DNA of 64,000 nucleotides, taken from Imtechella halotolerans (GTDB lineage Bacteria > Bacteroidota > Bacteroidia > Flavobacteriales > Flavobacteriaceae). The translations under genes were made by a program, and so were the position numbers. Shown in pieces: positions 27,475-37,267 of the stretch (positions are counted from its first letter, which is position 1; the number at the start of each line of letters is the position of its first letter). The notes under the pieces were generated by a model. It worked only from the letters and a program-made list of their open reading frames with translations. It had not been told where the DNA came from and did no database searches. Location: the NCBI RefSeq assembly GCF_028743515.2, contig NZ_CP117969.2:1113001-1177000 (forward strand). The letters run 5' to 3'.

Positions 27475-29019
27475 TTAACGTATAAGTTCCTTTGCTTTTT
27501 CTTGTATTATTTCAGCTACAGGTCTGTTTTCTATCTTACTTTCTAACCATGAAATGATATCCAAATATAAAAATGCTCTTTTTTCATAAGGGTGATTTTC
27601 ATACACTTTCAGTCGAGCATGTAATTTTATAAATTCAGATTTTAATTCATGTGGATAAATATTTCCTAGATTTTTTAGGAACTTAATCATTTCCCTTTGT
27701 ACCTCATGTAGATCATTCATTTTAATTAAAAACTTATAGGTACTTCGCAATTGAACTTCTAAATGATAGTCCATTCCTGCTTCATAATGGGCTACCAGAC
27801 TAAGAACACGTGCAAAACACATAAGGTCTTCCCTCATGGTAAGATGTTTGTTGTCAATGATCTTTTTCAGGTATTTTATACATGTTTTATTATCGCCAAC
27901 TCCAAAATACAAACAGGCAATTTTATAATAAAAAACCATGATGTGATGTTCATCAATACGATCATGAGTCTTTTTAATTTTTTGCAATACTTCTTCCACC
28001 AATGGCAAGCCTTCTTTAAAACTTCCTTCTAAAAAGTGGAGATTAAATTTATTATTATAACTGTATAAAAGTATTAATGACTGTACGTTATCATTCTTAG
28101 GAAAGGCCTCATTGCTAATGGTTTTCTGAAGCTTTTTTAAATATTCTTTAAATTGTGAACGGTACTTTAACAGGTAAAGTGCTTCAAGCAAATAATTATT
28201 CCCTTTTAAAAACCATACAGGATTTAAATAAATCATCCTTTCATTTTCATAAAAAAGATCCACCCATTTGGAGGCATATTTATAAGCAGATAGAAAATCC
28301 TGAATTAACATGCTATACCAAAGCTGGGTTTTATATAACCAAAGTTTTTCTCTGAAGCCAAGTTCCTCCAATTGAAATTTAGGTAACCTAGCATTATAAT
28401 ACTCCGTAATATATTTTATTTCTTCATCACTTTTCACATAACCGCTCTTGAGTAAAATCCCATAAAGTTGCAGGGAAAGATTAGATAACTTACTGGCAAT
28501 TACATTCTGCATACTTAATTGTTTAGCCTGCACAGTGAGCTCATCAGCTCTACCACTAATACTACGAGTGATATATTGGGTTTCTATCACCTTTTCGAGT
28601 TCTACTATTTCATAGGCAATATTTTTCTCTTCATGTTCAATGGCAATTGCCTTTGCTTTTTCTAATATTTTTAGACTCTGTTTGTATAAACCTTTATGAT
28701 ATAATATAGTGGCGAAATCGAGCTGTTCACGTATCTGAACTCTAATATTTTGATTAACAGGATTTAAACGTAAACTTATTAGTACTTGCTTATAAAGGTG
28801 AGCTTTCAGATTGGACAATTGCTGCTTTTTAACAATACCACTTTTTAAAATGACGTCTTCATTATAGTCATCCATCTTATCCATAAGATTAAAAAGTGCC
28901 AAAAATTTAGCATCAGCATTCACCCCAAGCCTGTTTACATATAACTTAAACTGTCTTTTTTCTGACTTAGAAAGTGATTTTATCAACACTAACAAACTGT
29001 CTTTTGAAGCATTTGTCAT
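27475..29019 (-). CDS. Unknown 514-residue helical-repeat protein
   Basis: Not recognised as a named family. The protein is almost wholly alpha-helical, with many Leu/Tyr/Lys-rich helix pairs resembling degenerate TPR units (for example LYHKGLYKQSLKILEKAKAIA near 111, IACLYFGVGDNKTCIKYLKKII near 380). It starts MTNASKDSLLVLIKSLSKSEKRQFKLYV in two helices, and SKSEKRQFKLY may be a conserved N-terminal motif. No signal peptide or membrane helix is visible. A scaffold or regulatory role is conceivable but unsupported. It stands alone between rlmH and the divergent leu operon. Confidence 0.7.
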   Translation of the reverse strand: MTNASKDSLLVLIKSLSKSEKRQFKLYVNRLGVNADAKFLALFNLMDKMDDYNEDVILKSGIVKKQQLSNLKAHLYKQVLISLRLNPVNQNIRVQIREQLDFATILYHKGLYKQSLKILEKAKAIAIEHEEKNIAYEIVELEKVIETQYITRSISGRADELTVQAKQLSMQNVIASKLSNLSLQLYGILLKSGYVKSDEEIKYITEYYNARLPKFQLEELGFREKLWLYKTQLWYSMLIQDFLSAYKYASKWVDLFYENERMIYLNPVWFLKGNNYLLEALYLLKYRSQFKEYLKKLQKTISNEAFPKNDNVQSLILLYSYNNKFNLHFLEGSFKEGLPLVEEVLQKIKKTHDRIDEHHIMVFYYKIACLYFGVGDNKTCIKYLKKIIDNKHLTMREDLMCFARVLSLVAHYEAGMDYHLEVQLRSTYKFLIKMNDLHEVQREMIKFLKNLGNIYPHELKSEFIKLHARLKVYENHPYEKRAFLYLDIISWLESKIENRPVAEIIQEKAKELIR

Positions 29020-29171
29020 CGTATTATATTTACGTATATATTACTGATTATTAATAATTTAAAAAAAATAAAACATTCTTTGATACCGTAAAGGAATAAG
29101 AAGCTAAGCACTGTTTCATGGAGTAACAGCTACTTTCGTAGCAAAGAAACAAAATTAGATTAATTATTAAC

Positions 29172-30344
29172 ATGAGTGATACTAAAGTACATATCTTTGA
29201 TACTACACTACGCGATGGAGAGCAGGTTCCAGGATGTAAATTAAACACCGAACAGAAACTTGTCATTGCCCGTCGTCTGGACGATTTAGGGGTAGATGTC
29301 ATTGAAGCTGGGTTTCCAATTTCAAGCCCTGGAGATTTTACATCTGTTTCAGAAATAGCCAAAATTGTTAAAAATGCTACTGTATGTGGACTCACACGTG
29401 CGGTACAAAAGGATATAGAAGTTGCCGCAGAAGCACTCAAGTACGCCGTAAGACCGAGAATCCATACCGGAATTGGTACTTCAGATTCCCATATAAAATA
29501 CAAGTTTAATGCCACAAGAGAACAAATTATTGAACGAGCTGTGGCCGCAGTAGCATACGCAAAATCTTTTGTGGAAGACGTGGAGTTTTATGCAGAAGAT
29601 GCAGGTCGTACTGATAATGAATTTCTTGCTAGGGTATGTGAAGCAGTTATTAAAGCAGGTGCAACCGTTTTAAACATTCCGGATACCACTGGTTATTGCC
29701 TACCAGAAGAATACGGGGCTAAAATGAAATACCTTAAAGAAAATGTTACCGGGATTGATAAAGCTATTTTATCATGCCATTGCCATAATGATTTGGGATT
29801 AGCTACTGCCAACTCCATTGCAGGAGTAATAAATGGTGCCAGACAAATTGAATGTACCATCAACGGAATTGGTGAACGTGCAGGAAACACCTCTTTAGAA
29901 GAGGTTGTGATGATTTTACGTCAACATCCATATCTAAATTTAGATACCAACATCAATTCAAAATTACTATACAGTACAAGTAGAATGGTTTCTGAAAGCA
30001 TGGGTATGCCAGTACAGCCTAACAAGGCAATTGTTGGGGCAAATGCCTTTGCCCACAGTTCAGGTATTCATCAGGATGGTGTCATTAAAAATCGTGAAAC
30101 ATACGAAATAATAGATCCAGCCGATGTAGGAGTTACTGAATCCGCAATTGTCCTTACAGCCAGAAGTGGTCGTGCTGCACTAGCTTATCGTGCCAAAAAA
30201 GTAGGTTATGAACTTACCAAACTACAATTAGATACAGTCTATGCAGAATTTCTGAAATTTGCGGATCGCAAAAAAGAAATTCTCGATACTGATATTCATG
30301 AAATTATTGAGGTCTGTAATTTAAAATTAACTGCATCAGCCTAA
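29172..30344 (+). CDS. leuA: 2-isopropylmalate synthase, short form
   Basis: Condenses acetyl-CoA with 2-oxoisovalerate, the first step of leucine synthesis. The 390-residue protein has the TIM-barrel signatures [16 protein letters not shown] (about 9-24), [10 protein letters not shown] as [16 protein letters not shown] (metal-binding HxH), [17 protein letters not shown], and [15 protein letters not shown] of the linker. The C-terminal LeuA regulatory/dimer domain (about 120-130 residues in 510-520-residue enzymes) is absent. Leucine feedback by the usual site is therefore not expected. leuC follows after 3 bases. No Leu-rich leader is visible in the 150 bases upstream. Confidence 0.92.
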   Translation: MSDTKVHIFDTTLRDGEQVPGCKLNTEQKLVIARRLDDLGVDVIEAGFPISSPGDFTSVSEIAKIVKNATVCGLTRAVQKDIEVAAEALKYAVRPRIHTGIGTSDSHIKYKFNATREQIIERAVAAVAYAKSFVEDVEFYAEDAGRTDNEFLARVCEAVIKAGATVLNIPDTTGYCLPEEYGAKMKYLKENVTGIDKAILSCHCHNDLGLATANSIAGVINGARQIECTINGIGERAGNTSLEEVVMILRQHPYLNLDTNINSKLLYSTSRMVSESMGMPVQPNKAIVGANAFAHSSGIHQDGVIKNRETYEIIDPADVGVTESAIVLTARSGRAALAYRAKKVGYELTKLQLDTVYAEFLKFADRKKEILDTDIHEIIEVCNLKLTASA

Positions 30345-30347
30345 TCT

Positions 30348-31736
30348 ATGGAAAAGAAAACCCTATTTGATAAAGTTTGGGATAGCCATGTGGTAACCAC
30401 CGTACCAAATGGTCCACATGTCCTTTATATTGACAAACATTTAATACATGAAGTTACGAGCCCACAGGCTTTTGATGAATTACAGCAACGCAATATTCCT
30501 TTGTTTAGACCAGATCAAATTGTTGCAACAGCCGATCATAACGTTCCTACTCAGGATCAACATCTTCCAATTAAAGATGCTTTATCTAAAAATCAGGTAG
30601 AGCAACTAACCAAAAATTGTGAAAAACATGGAGTAACCTTATATGGACTTGGACACCCTTATCAAGGAATAGTGCATGTTATTGCGCCAGAGCTTGGAAT
30701 CACACAACCAGGAATGACAATGGTATGTGGCGATAGCCACACATCTACCCATGGAGCTTTTGGAACTATTGCTTTTGGAATAGGTACTAGTCAGGTAGCA
30801 CAAGTATTCGCCAGCCAGTGTTTACTTCTTTCCAAACCAAAAAGTATGAGAATTACCGTCAATGGAAGCTTAAAAAAAGGGGTACTTCCGAAAGATGTAA
30901 TTCTCTACATCATATCTAAACTAGGCACCAATTCAGGTACTGGATATTTCTGTGAATACGCAGGTGATGTCTTTAAAAATATGAGTATGGAAGGTCGCAT
31001 GACCGTGTGTAATATGAGCATCGAAATGGGTGCTCGTGGTGGAATGATTGCTCCCGACGAAACTACCTTTGCCTACATTAAGGACCGTGAATTTGCTCCT
31101 AAAGGAGCCGATTTCGAATCGAAGGTAGCCTATTGGAAAACACTTCCTACTGACGAAGGAGCTGTTTTTGACAAAGAATATGAATTTGATGCCGCAGATA
31201 TACTTCCAATGGTAACCTATGGTACAAATCCAGGGATGGGAATAAAGATTAATGATACTATTCCCGACAATATTGGAGATGCTTCATTTGAGAAGGCTCT
31301 AGATTACATGGGATTTGAAAAAGGGGAAAGTTTAGTAAATAAAGAAGTCAACTATGTATTTATAGGAAGTTGCACGAATTCTAGAATTGAAGACTTTAGA
31401 ATTGTAGCGGAGTATATTAAAGGAAAGCAAAAGGCTTCAAATGTGAATGCTTTAATAGTTCCTGGCTCACAGCAGGTAGCCAAACAAATTATTGAAGAAG
31501 GTCTAACAACAATTTTTCAAGATGCTGGATTTGAAATCCGTCAACCAGGCTGTTCAGCTTGTTTAGGTATGAATGAAGATAAAGTACCGGCAGGCCAGTA
31601 CTGTGTATCCACTTCTAATAGGAATTTTGAAGGACGACAAGGGCAAGGCGCAAGAACCATTTTAGCAAGCCCTCTAGTTGCAGCTGCCACCGCAATAGCA
31701 GGAAAAATTGTTGATGTAACACAACAAATGAACTAA
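30348..31736 (+). CDS. leuC: 3-isopropylmalate dehydratase large subunit
   Basis: Aconitase-family subunit that carries the [4Fe-4S] cluster. 462 residues is typical. [25 protein letters not shown] in parts near 125, [14 protein letters not shown] (first cluster Cys), and [13 protein letters not shown] (two more cluster Cys) are all intact, as is [12 protein letters not shown] for substrate binding. It works with LeuD, which starts 2 bases downstream. Confidence 0.97.
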   Translation: MEKKTLFDKVWDSHVVTTVPNGPHVLYIDKHLIHEVTSPQAFDELQQRNIPLFRPDQIVATADHNVPTQDQHLPIKDALSKNQVEQLTKNCEKHGVTLYGLGHPYQGIVHVIAPELGITQPGMTMVCGDSHTSTHGAFGTIAFGIGTSQVAQVFASQCLLLSKPKSMRITVNGSLKKGVLPKDVILYIISKLGTNSGTGYFCEYAGDVFKNMSMEGRMTVCNMSIEMGARGGMIAPDETTFAYIKDREFAPKGADFESKVAYWKTLPTDEGAVFDKEYEFDAADILPMVTYGTNPGMGIKINDTIPDNIGDASFEKALDYMGFEKGESLVNKEVNYVFIGSCTNSRIEDFRIVAEYIKGKQKASNVNALIVPGSQQVAKQIIEEGLTTIFQDAGFEIRQPGCSACLGMNEDKVPAGQYCVSTSNRNFEGRQGQGARTILASPLVAAATAIAGKIVDVTQQMN

Positions 31737-31738
31737 CT

Positions 31739-32335
31739 ATGGAGAAATTTATAAAACTACAGTCGACAGCAGTACCGCTACCTATTGAGAATATTGATAC
31801 CGATCAAATAATACCTGCTCGTTTTCTTAAAGCGACCAATAAGGTAGGATTTGGAAACAATTTATTTAGAGATTGGCGTTACGACAGTAATGATACGCCC
31901 ATTAACTCTTTTATTTTGAATGATAACACCTATAGTGGTAGCATTTTAGTAGCAGGAGACAATTTTGGATGTGGAAGTAGCCGTGAACATGCAGCTTGGG
32001 CTTTGGCTGATTATGGATTTAAAGTAATTATTTCAAGCTATTTTGCTGATATTTTTAAAGGAAACGCCTTAAATAATGGCTTATTACCCATACAGGTAAG
32101 TCCAGAATTCCTAAAAACCATCTTGGCATCCATACAAGAGAATCCAGTTAGTACACTGACCATTGATCTTGAAGCTCAAACATTATGGATAGATGGTAGT
32201 AATTTATCTGAATCCTTTGAAATTGACAGTTACAAAAAGCTATGTCTGATTAATGGATATGATGACATTGATTTTCTAATCAGCCAGAAGGAGGCCATTG
32301 AAAATTTTGAACAGAAACGTGTAAAATCCCTTTAA
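31739..32335 (+). CDS. leuD: 3-isopropylmalate dehydratase small subunit
   Basis: The swivelling domain of isopropylmalate isomerase. The 198-residue length is normal. [15 protein letters not shown] near the N-terminus, [16 protein letters not shown] (substrate-binding GSSRE loop), [17 protein letters not shown] and LEAQTL match LeuD. It is co-transcribed with leuC and leuB (spacings 2 and 9 bases). Confidence 0.97.
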   Translation: MEKFIKLQSTAVPLPIENIDTDQIIPARFLKATNKVGFGNNLFRDWRYDSNDTPINSFILNDNTYSGSILVAGDNFGCGSSREHAAWALADYGFKVIISSYFADIFKGNALNNGLLPIQVSPEFLKTILASIQENPVSTLTIDLEAQTLWIDGSNLSESFEIDSYKKLCLINGYDDIDFLISQKEAIENFEQKRVKSL

Positions 32336-32344
32336 GACAATCGT

Positions 32345-33463
32345 ATGAAACTAAAAATAGCAGTTTTGGCAGGTGATGGAATAGGTCCGGAAGTGACTGC
32401 ACAAGCCATTAAGTCCCTAAAAGCAATCGCAGATGTATATGGGCATAGTTTTGAATTTCAAGAAGCATTAGTAGGTGCCTGCGCAATTGATGCCACAGGA
32501 AATCCTCTTCCTAAAGAAACGTTATCCTTATGTGAGCAGAGTGATGCAGTACTTTTTGGTGCCATTGGACATCCTAAATATGACAACGACCCTTCAGCGA
32601 AAGTACGTCCTGAACAGGGACTACTTGCATTACGCAAATCTTTGGGACTTTTCACTAATATACGTCCTGTCAAAGCCTACCCAACACTACTAGAAAAGTC
32701 ACCTTTAAAAAGAGAAATTATAGAAGGAACGGACTTTACGATATACAGAGAACTTACGGGAGGTATTTACTTCGGAGAGAAAAAGTTAAACTCAGAAGGA
32801 ACTATAGCTTCTGACTTATGCGAATACTCTGAGGGTGAAATTGAACGCATAGCTCACCTTGCATTTAAAGCGGCAAGGCAAAGAAGAAAAAAACTTACGT
32901 TAGTAGACAAAGCCAATGTTCTGGAAACTTCACGTTTATGGAGAAAAGTAGTTACCCAGCTTGGTAAAAGTTATGAGGATGTAACCCTTGACTATTTATT
33001 TGTGGATAATGCTGCCATGCAAATGATTCTGAATCCAAGTCAATTTGATGTTATCCTAACTGAAAATATGTTTGGAGATATTATTTCAGATGAAGGTAGC
33101 GTTATTGGCGGGTCAATTGGCCTATTAGCCTCTGCATCTGTAGGCGAAGGAAGTGCTATGTTTGAACCAATTCACGGTTCATACCCGCAAGCCACAGGAA
33201 AGAATATTGCTAATCCTATAGCATCGATTTTAAGTGCTGCCATGCTTCTGGAACATTTTGGCTTAAAGGAAGAAGCGCAAACTATTCAAAGTGCCGTAGA
33301 ATTTGCATTAGAGAAAAATGTGGTAACTACAGATTTACACCAAGAGAGCACCTATGGTACTATACAGGTAGGTGATTTTATTGCACATTGTATCGCAGAA
33401 ACTGATTCAATCAGTGCTGTAAATCATGAAAATATAAATGTTGGTCAATCAACCATCATTTAG
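32345..33463 (+). CDS. leuB: 3-isopropylmalate dehydrogenase
   Basis: Oxidatively decarboxylates 3-isopropylmalate with NAD to give 2-oxoisocaproate. The 372-residue protein has LAGDGIGPEVTAQAI, AIGHPKYDN, LRKSLGLFTNIRPVKAYP, YRELTGGIYFGEK, VDKANVLETSRLWR, and the metal/NAD region NMFGDIISDEGSVIGGSIGLLASAS in parts, followed by EPIHGSYPQATGKNIANPIA. A short C-terminal tail after the conserved core (SISAVNHENINVGQSTII) is variable. Last gene of leuACDB, followed by a strong terminator. Confidence 0.97.
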   Translation: MKLKIAVLAGDGIGPEVTAQAIKSLKAIADVYGHSFEFQEALVGACAIDATGNPLPKETLSLCEQSDAVLFGAIGHPKYDNDPSAKVRPEQGLLALRKSLGLFTNIRPVKAYPTLLEKSPLKREIIEGTDFTIYRELTGGIYFGEKKLNSEGTIASDLCEYSEGEIERIAHLAFKAARQRRKKLTLVDKANVLETSRLWRKVVTQLGKSYEDVTLDYLFVDNAAMQMILNPSQFDVILTENMFGDIISDEGSVIGGSIGLLASASVGEGSAMFEPIHGSYPQATGKNIANPIASILSAAMLLEHFGLKEEAQTIQSAVEFALEKNVVTTDLHQESTYGTIQVGDFIAHCIAETDSISAVNHENINVGQSTII

Positions 33464-33494
33464 TAATTAGTTAGTTTAGAATTTAGAGTTCATT

Positions 33495-33524
33495 AAAAAG
33501 CCACACCCTAGGTGTGGCTTTTTA
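33495..33524 (+). terminator. Terminator of leuACDB
   Basis: AAAAGCCACACC pairs with GGTGTGGCTTTT across a TAG-type minimal loop, followed by a short T run. It is 32 bases after leuB and nearly symmetrical, so it can also act on the minus strand. Confidence 0.85.
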
Positions 33525-33657
33525 GCTATAAGTACCTTTCAAAACATATGTACCTATAATACTTATGTAAATGAAATTAAATTCTTATGATTTTCCTATC
33601 TCAATGCTCCTTGATCATCTAATAGAAAACAGTCCTTACTGATACTAGACCATCAAA

Positions 33658-34071
33658 TTACAAAGGAGATCCTACAGGTATATCACAGCGATGTCCTGGT
33701 TGCCCATGTGGTGGATTAGTTCCTGGAGCCACATTTCCTGTATTCTGAGGAACCTGTGTTTGAATTTGGGCTGGGGTTGTAGTTGTACTACTTGGTTGTC
33801 CATTTAATGGTGATCCCACTGGAATATCACAACGATGTCCTGGTTGCCCATGTGGTGGATTAACGGCTGCTGTAGTAGTATTCGTATTTCCAGTAGGAAC
33901 CGTTTGGTTAGGCTGAATCCCAAAGGTTTTTACCTGATTTTCAGGTTCATTATATCCTTCTATCTGTTTTGATGAAGCTTGTTTCTCTGAAAAAGAAAAG
34001 TAGCCTACGGCACCTATTGCGACAACAGCTCCTATAAGCATCCATTGTTTTCCTTTTATTCTCATAATCAT
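33658..34071 (-). CDS. Membrane-anchored protein with two PPHGQPGHRCDIPVG repeats
   Basis: A 137-residue protein. One N-terminal helix (WMLIGAVVAIGAVGYFSF, residues 10-27) is followed by a low-complexity Thr/Asn/Gln/Pro linker. The motif NPPHGQPGHRCDIPVGSPL appears twice, at residues 71-89 and exactly at the C-terminus, 119-137. The motif holds two His and one Cys and could bind metal or haem, or be a sorting or interaction tag. I recall the same motif in other flavobacterial proteins of unknown function. The start may be the second ATG (34065). The helix is probably an uncleaved anchor or signal. Confidence 0.7.
   Translation of the reverse strand: MIMRIKGKQWMLIGAVVAIGAVGYFSFSEKQASSKQIEGYNEPENQVKTFGIQPNQTVPTGNTNTTTAAVNPPHGQPGHRCDIPVGSPLNGQPSSTTTTPAQIQTQVPQNTGNVAPGTNPPHGQPGHRCDIPVGSPL
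33661..33717 (-). repeat. Copy 2 of the 19-residue coding repeat
   Basis: Encodes NPPHGQPGHRCDIPVGSPL at the very C-terminus of the 33658-34071 protein. About 30 of the bases are identical to copy 1 at 33805-33861, with synonymous changes in the rest. Confidence 0.9.
33805..33861 (-). repeat. Copy 1 of the 19-residue coding repeat
   Basis: Encodes the same 19 residues as 33661-33717. The amino acids are identical but several third bases differ, so the repeat is held by selection on the protein rather than being a fresh duplication. Confidence 0.9.
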
Positions 34072-34093
34072 TCAGTTTGGTTTGTGATTCATA

Positions 34094-34101
34094 CAAATGT
34101 A
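34094..34101 (-). promoter_or_regulatory. Candidate -7 element for the repeat protein
   Basis: TACATTTG on the minus strand is an exact TAnnTTTG, about 23 bases before the ATG at 34071. No TTG sits at the ideal distance upstream. Confidence 0.4.
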
Positions 34102-34139
34102 ATGAAAATTTTGTAAGAATGGTATTGCGCAAAACTGTT

Positions 34140-34171
34140 AAAGCCTCCCATCGATATGTATAGGAGGCTTT
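34140..34171 (-). terminator. Hairpin terminator after gapN
   Basis: AAAGCCTCC and GGAGGCTTT form a 9-bp stem around a 14-base loop, 21 bases beyond the stop of the gene at 34193. The T run on the minus strand is short. Confidence 0.65.
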
Positions 34172-34192
34172 ACTTTGTCATTTATAGACTGT

Positions 34193-35785
34193 TTACAAAA
34201 TGTAATCAGTACTCATAAAATTAGAAACTTTTGTTTTTAAGAGATTCTCAAGGATCTGATTATTATACGCATTGTCCTTAGAGGCTACAAAGGTTCTAAT
34301 AGAAAAAGACCTCAATGCATCATGAACACTTAAGGTAGCCACTGCCGAATCCTTACGACCTGTAAAAGGGAATACATCTGGACCACGTTGACAGGCACTG
34401 TTTAAATTAACACGACATACAAGATTCACTAAGGTGTCAATTAAGGGTGATAACTCATACACATCTTTACCAAAAAGGCTCACCTGTTGACCATAATTGG
34501 AGTCTGCAATTTCATCTAACAATACTTGGATATCATTAAATGGTTTTACCGGAATAACAGGACCGAATTGTTCTTCTTGATACACATGCATTTCTTTGGT
34601 TACTGGGAACAAAACTGCTGGAAATATAAAATTATCGGTTCTTTCGCCCCCTCTTTTATTGAGAATTTTCGCCCCTTTTGCTAAAGCATCATCTATTAAT
34701 TCTTGAATATATTCTGGTTTATCTGGTTCTGGCAGGGGAGTCAATTTAACCCCTTCTTCCCATGGATTTCCAAACTTCATGGCATCCACACGTGCTGTAA
34801 ACTGTTCCAAAAATGTATCTTGAATTTGCTCATGAACATGTACAAGTTTTAATGCAGTACATCGCTGTCCATTAAATGATAGTGTTCCAGTTATACATTC
34901 ATCAATGGTAAGATTCATATCAGCATCTGGAAGGACCACTGCAGGGTTTTTAGCCTCTAGACCTAAAACCAATCGCAAACGATTTTTATTTGGATGTTGA
35001 TCCTGTAAGGCAATCGCTGATTTACTATTTCCTATTAAAGCCAATACATCTATTCGACCCGACTTCATAATGGGTGCAGCTACCTCTCTACCCCTACCAT
35101 AAATAATGTTTACTACTCCTTTTGGAAAACTAGACCGAAAGGCCTCCAATAAAGGTGAAATTAATAAAACACCATGTTTAGCAGGTTTAAATATGGCAGT
35201 ATTTCCCATAATTAAGGCTGGAATAAGCAAGGCAAAGGTTTCATTTAGTGGATAATTATAAGGACCCAGGCAAAGAACGACCCCTAGTGGACCACGTCTA
35301 ATATGCGCATAAACCCCGTCTCTTTTAGAAAATTTAGCACTATCTCTATCTAACTGTTTATATTCTTCAATGGTGTCATATATATATTCTACAGTTCTAT
35401 CAAATTCCTTTTGAGAATCACCTAGAGTTTTACCAATTTCCCACATGAGTAATTTTACAACTACTTCTCTTTGAGACTCCATTTGTTTGACAAATTTCTC
35501 CATACATTCAATGCGGTCAGCTACTTTCATCGTAGGCCACAAACCCTGTCCTTTATGATACGCATCGCAAGCGGAGGTTAAAGCTTCTAAGGCTTCATTC
35601 TCCCCCATAGAAGGAATGCTTCCCAATAAAGTAGGTTGGTACGATTCTGTTGAAGAAATCGAAGAATATACGTTTGTTGTTGTGCCTGTCCAAGGCTTTA
35701 ATTGTCCATTTACAAGATAGGTGTTTTGATGTAAAGGCTCTTTAATTTGGTAGGCTTCAGGCACCTGTACTTGAAGTGTGCTCAT
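34193..35785 (-). CDS. gapN: NADP-dependent glyceraldehyde-3-phosphate dehydrogenase (non-phosphorylating)
   Basis: A 530-residue aldehyde dehydrogenase superfamily member. [40 protein letters not shown] (in consecutive parts, near 166-205) binds the cofactor. The glutamate lies in [16 protein letters not shown], and the catalytic Cys in [22 protein letters not shown] and the [15 protein letters not shown] region fit GapN-type enzymes, which oxidise glyceraldehyde 3-phosphate directly to 3-phosphoglycerate and make NADPH. It is a single-gene unit between the leu and ilv clusters. An ALDH of other specificity is possible but less likely. Confidence 0.8.
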   Translation of the reverse strand: MSTLQVQVPEAYQIKEPLHQNTYLVNGQLKPWTGTTTNVYSSISSTESYQPTLLGSIPSMGENEALEALTSACDAYHKGQGLWPTMKVADRIECMEKFVKQMESQREVVVKLLMWEIGKTLGDSQKEFDRTVEYIYDTIEEYKQLDRDSAKFSKRDGVYAHIRRGPLGVVLCLGPYNYPLNETFALLIPALIMGNTAIFKPAKHGVLLISPLLEAFRSSFPKGVVNIIYGRGREVAAPIMKSGRIDVLALIGNSKSAIALQDQHPNKNRLRLVLGLEAKNPAVVLPDADMNLTIDECITGTLSFNGQRCTALKLVHVHEQIQDTFLEQFTARVDAMKFGNPWEEGVKLTPLPEPDKPEYIQELIDDALAKGAKILNKRGGERTDNFIFPAVLFPVTKEMHVYQEEQFGPVIPVKPFNDIQVLLDEIADSNYGQQVSLFGKDVYELSPLIDTLVNLVCRVNLNSACQRGPDVFPFTGRKDSAVATLSVHDALRSFSIRTFVASKDNAYNNQILENLLKTKVSNFMSTDYIL

Positions 35786-35854
35786 TTAAAAAGTTTTTCT
35801 CGGTTAGTAATTTTTTCTTTTTCATAGCCTTCTTTCAAAGACATGTTAAATTTA

Positions 35855-35862
35855 CAAAACTA
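35855..35862 (-). promoter_or_regulatory. Candidate -7 element for gapN
   Basis: TAGTTTTG on the minus strand matches TAnnTTTG exactly, about 70 bases before the ATG. A T-rich TTTT lies 18-19 bases upstream in the place of the -33 element. Confidence 0.45.
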
Positions 35863-35952
35863 TGAGGTGATGACTTCATTAAAAAATTAATAAATCTGTT
35901 TCATATACATTGAGAATCCTAAGATGTGTGATAATCTGTTGGTATCGTTTGT

Positions 35953-37215
35953 TTATACTAAAAACTGAAACAAATCCGGTTTATTATTGAGATAATCACC
36001 GTAAAAATTGCGTTTTTTCATACGCTCCACCAAGGGAGCTAAATCTGCTTCGGTTTTTAATTCTATTCCTACCACAGCCGGACCATTTTCTCTATTGTGC
36101 TTTTTAGAATATTCAAAATGAGTAATATCATCATTAGGTCCTAAAATTTCAGCGACAAACTCCTTTAGTGCACCAGCTCTTTGAGGAAAGCGAACAATAA
36201 AATAATGCTTTAAATTAGCATGTAATAAAGCACGCTCTTTAATTTCAGCAGTACGCGTGATATCATTATTACTTCCACTAACAACACAGACAACATTCTT
36301 ACCCTTTATCTCATCCTTAAATTGATCTAAAGCTGATAAAGTTAAGGCTCCAGCAGGTTCAACTACAATAGCATCCTTATTATATAACTCAAGGATCGTT
36401 TGACATACCTTTCCTTCAGACACTGTAATCATAGCATCTAAATGTTGCTGACAAATTGCAAATGTTTTATCGCCAACTCGTTGAACAGCGGCCCCATCGA
36501 CAAATTTTTCAATCTGTGGCAATTCCACCGGTTCTCCATACAAAAAAGCTTTTTGCATAGATGGTGCGCCTTCAGGCTCCACTCCTATGACTTTAGTAGT
36601 TGGAGAAATTAATTTAATAACCGAAGAAACACCAGAGGCCAATCCCCCTCCACCTACAGGAACAAATATATAATCAATAGTCTCGGATGACTGCGATAGA
36701 ATTTCCAAGGCTACAGTTGCTTGCCCTTCAATAACTTTCTCATCATCAAAGGGATGCACAAATGTTTTTTGTTCCGCCTGACAATTGATCATCGCTGCTT
36801 TGTATGAATCATCAAATGTATCTCCTTTCAAAACAATAGACACAAATGATTCTCCAAACATTTCTACCTGCTCAACTTTTTGTTTTGGAGTTGGGGAAGG
36901 CATGTAAATGGTTCCTTGAATTCCTAAAAGTTTACAGGATAAAGCAACACCTTGGGCATGATTTCCTGCACTGGCACAAACAATTCCTCGCTGTTTTTCT
37001 TCTTCTGTTAATGTACTTATTTTATTATAAGCACCTCTAATTTTGTACGAACGTACCAATTGTAAATCCTCCCGTTTGAGCATAATGTTAGAATGAAACG
37101 CTTTGGAATAGGTTAAACTATTCATTAAGGGAGTCACCGCAACCACTCCTTGAAGCGTATTTGCAGCGCGTTTCACATGCTCTAAGTGAGGTACATACAG
37201 GTCTTTAGTTTTCAT
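35953..37215 (-). CDS. ilvA: Threonine ammonia-lyase (biosynthetic)
   Basis: PLP enzyme that deaminates threonine to 2-oxobutanoate, the entry to isoleucine. The 420-residue protein has the PLP lysine in VRSYKIRGAYNKI, CASAGNHAQGVALSC, PVGGGGLASGVSS for the phosphate, and a C-terminal ACT-like part (ERALLHANLKHYFIVRFPQRAGALKEFV in parts). It is the shorter form with one ACT-like domain rather than two. Last gene of ilvDBNCA on the minus strand, 52 bases after ilvC. Confidence 0.93.
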   Translation of the reverse strand: MKTKDLYVPHLEHVKRAANTLQGVVAVTPLMNSLTYSKAFHSNIMLKREDLQLVRSYKIRGAYNKISTLTEEEKQRGIVCASAGNHAQGVALSCKLLGIQGTIYMPSPTPKQKVEQVEMFGESFVSIVLKGDTFDDSYKAAMINCQAEQKTFVHPFDDEKVIEGQATVALEILSQSSETIDYIFVPVGGGGLASGVSSVIKLISPTTKVIGVEPEGAPSMQKAFLYGEPVELPQIEKFVDGAAVQRVGDKTFAICQQHLDAMITVSEGKVCQTILELYNKDAIVVEPAGALTLSALDQFKDEIKGKNVVCVVSGSNNDITRTAEIKERALLHANLKHYFIVRFPQRAGALKEFVAEILGPNDDITHFEYSKKHNRENGPAVVGIELKTEADLAPLVERMKKRNFYGDYLNNKPDLFQFLV

Positions 37216-37267
37216 AGCAATTTATCCGACTAATTCACTCGGGAGGTTTACAATCAGTTAATTCAGT

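Noticed and set aside
29041-29171. Possible leucine leader peptide before leuA
   Set aside because: The only ATG present gives a two-codon ORF (ATG GAG TAA); the small GCTAC/GTAGC hairpin has no T run.
29051-29515. 154-codon minus-strand ORF over the leuA start
   Set aside because: Lies antisense to conserved leuA codons; composition is that of a shadow frame.
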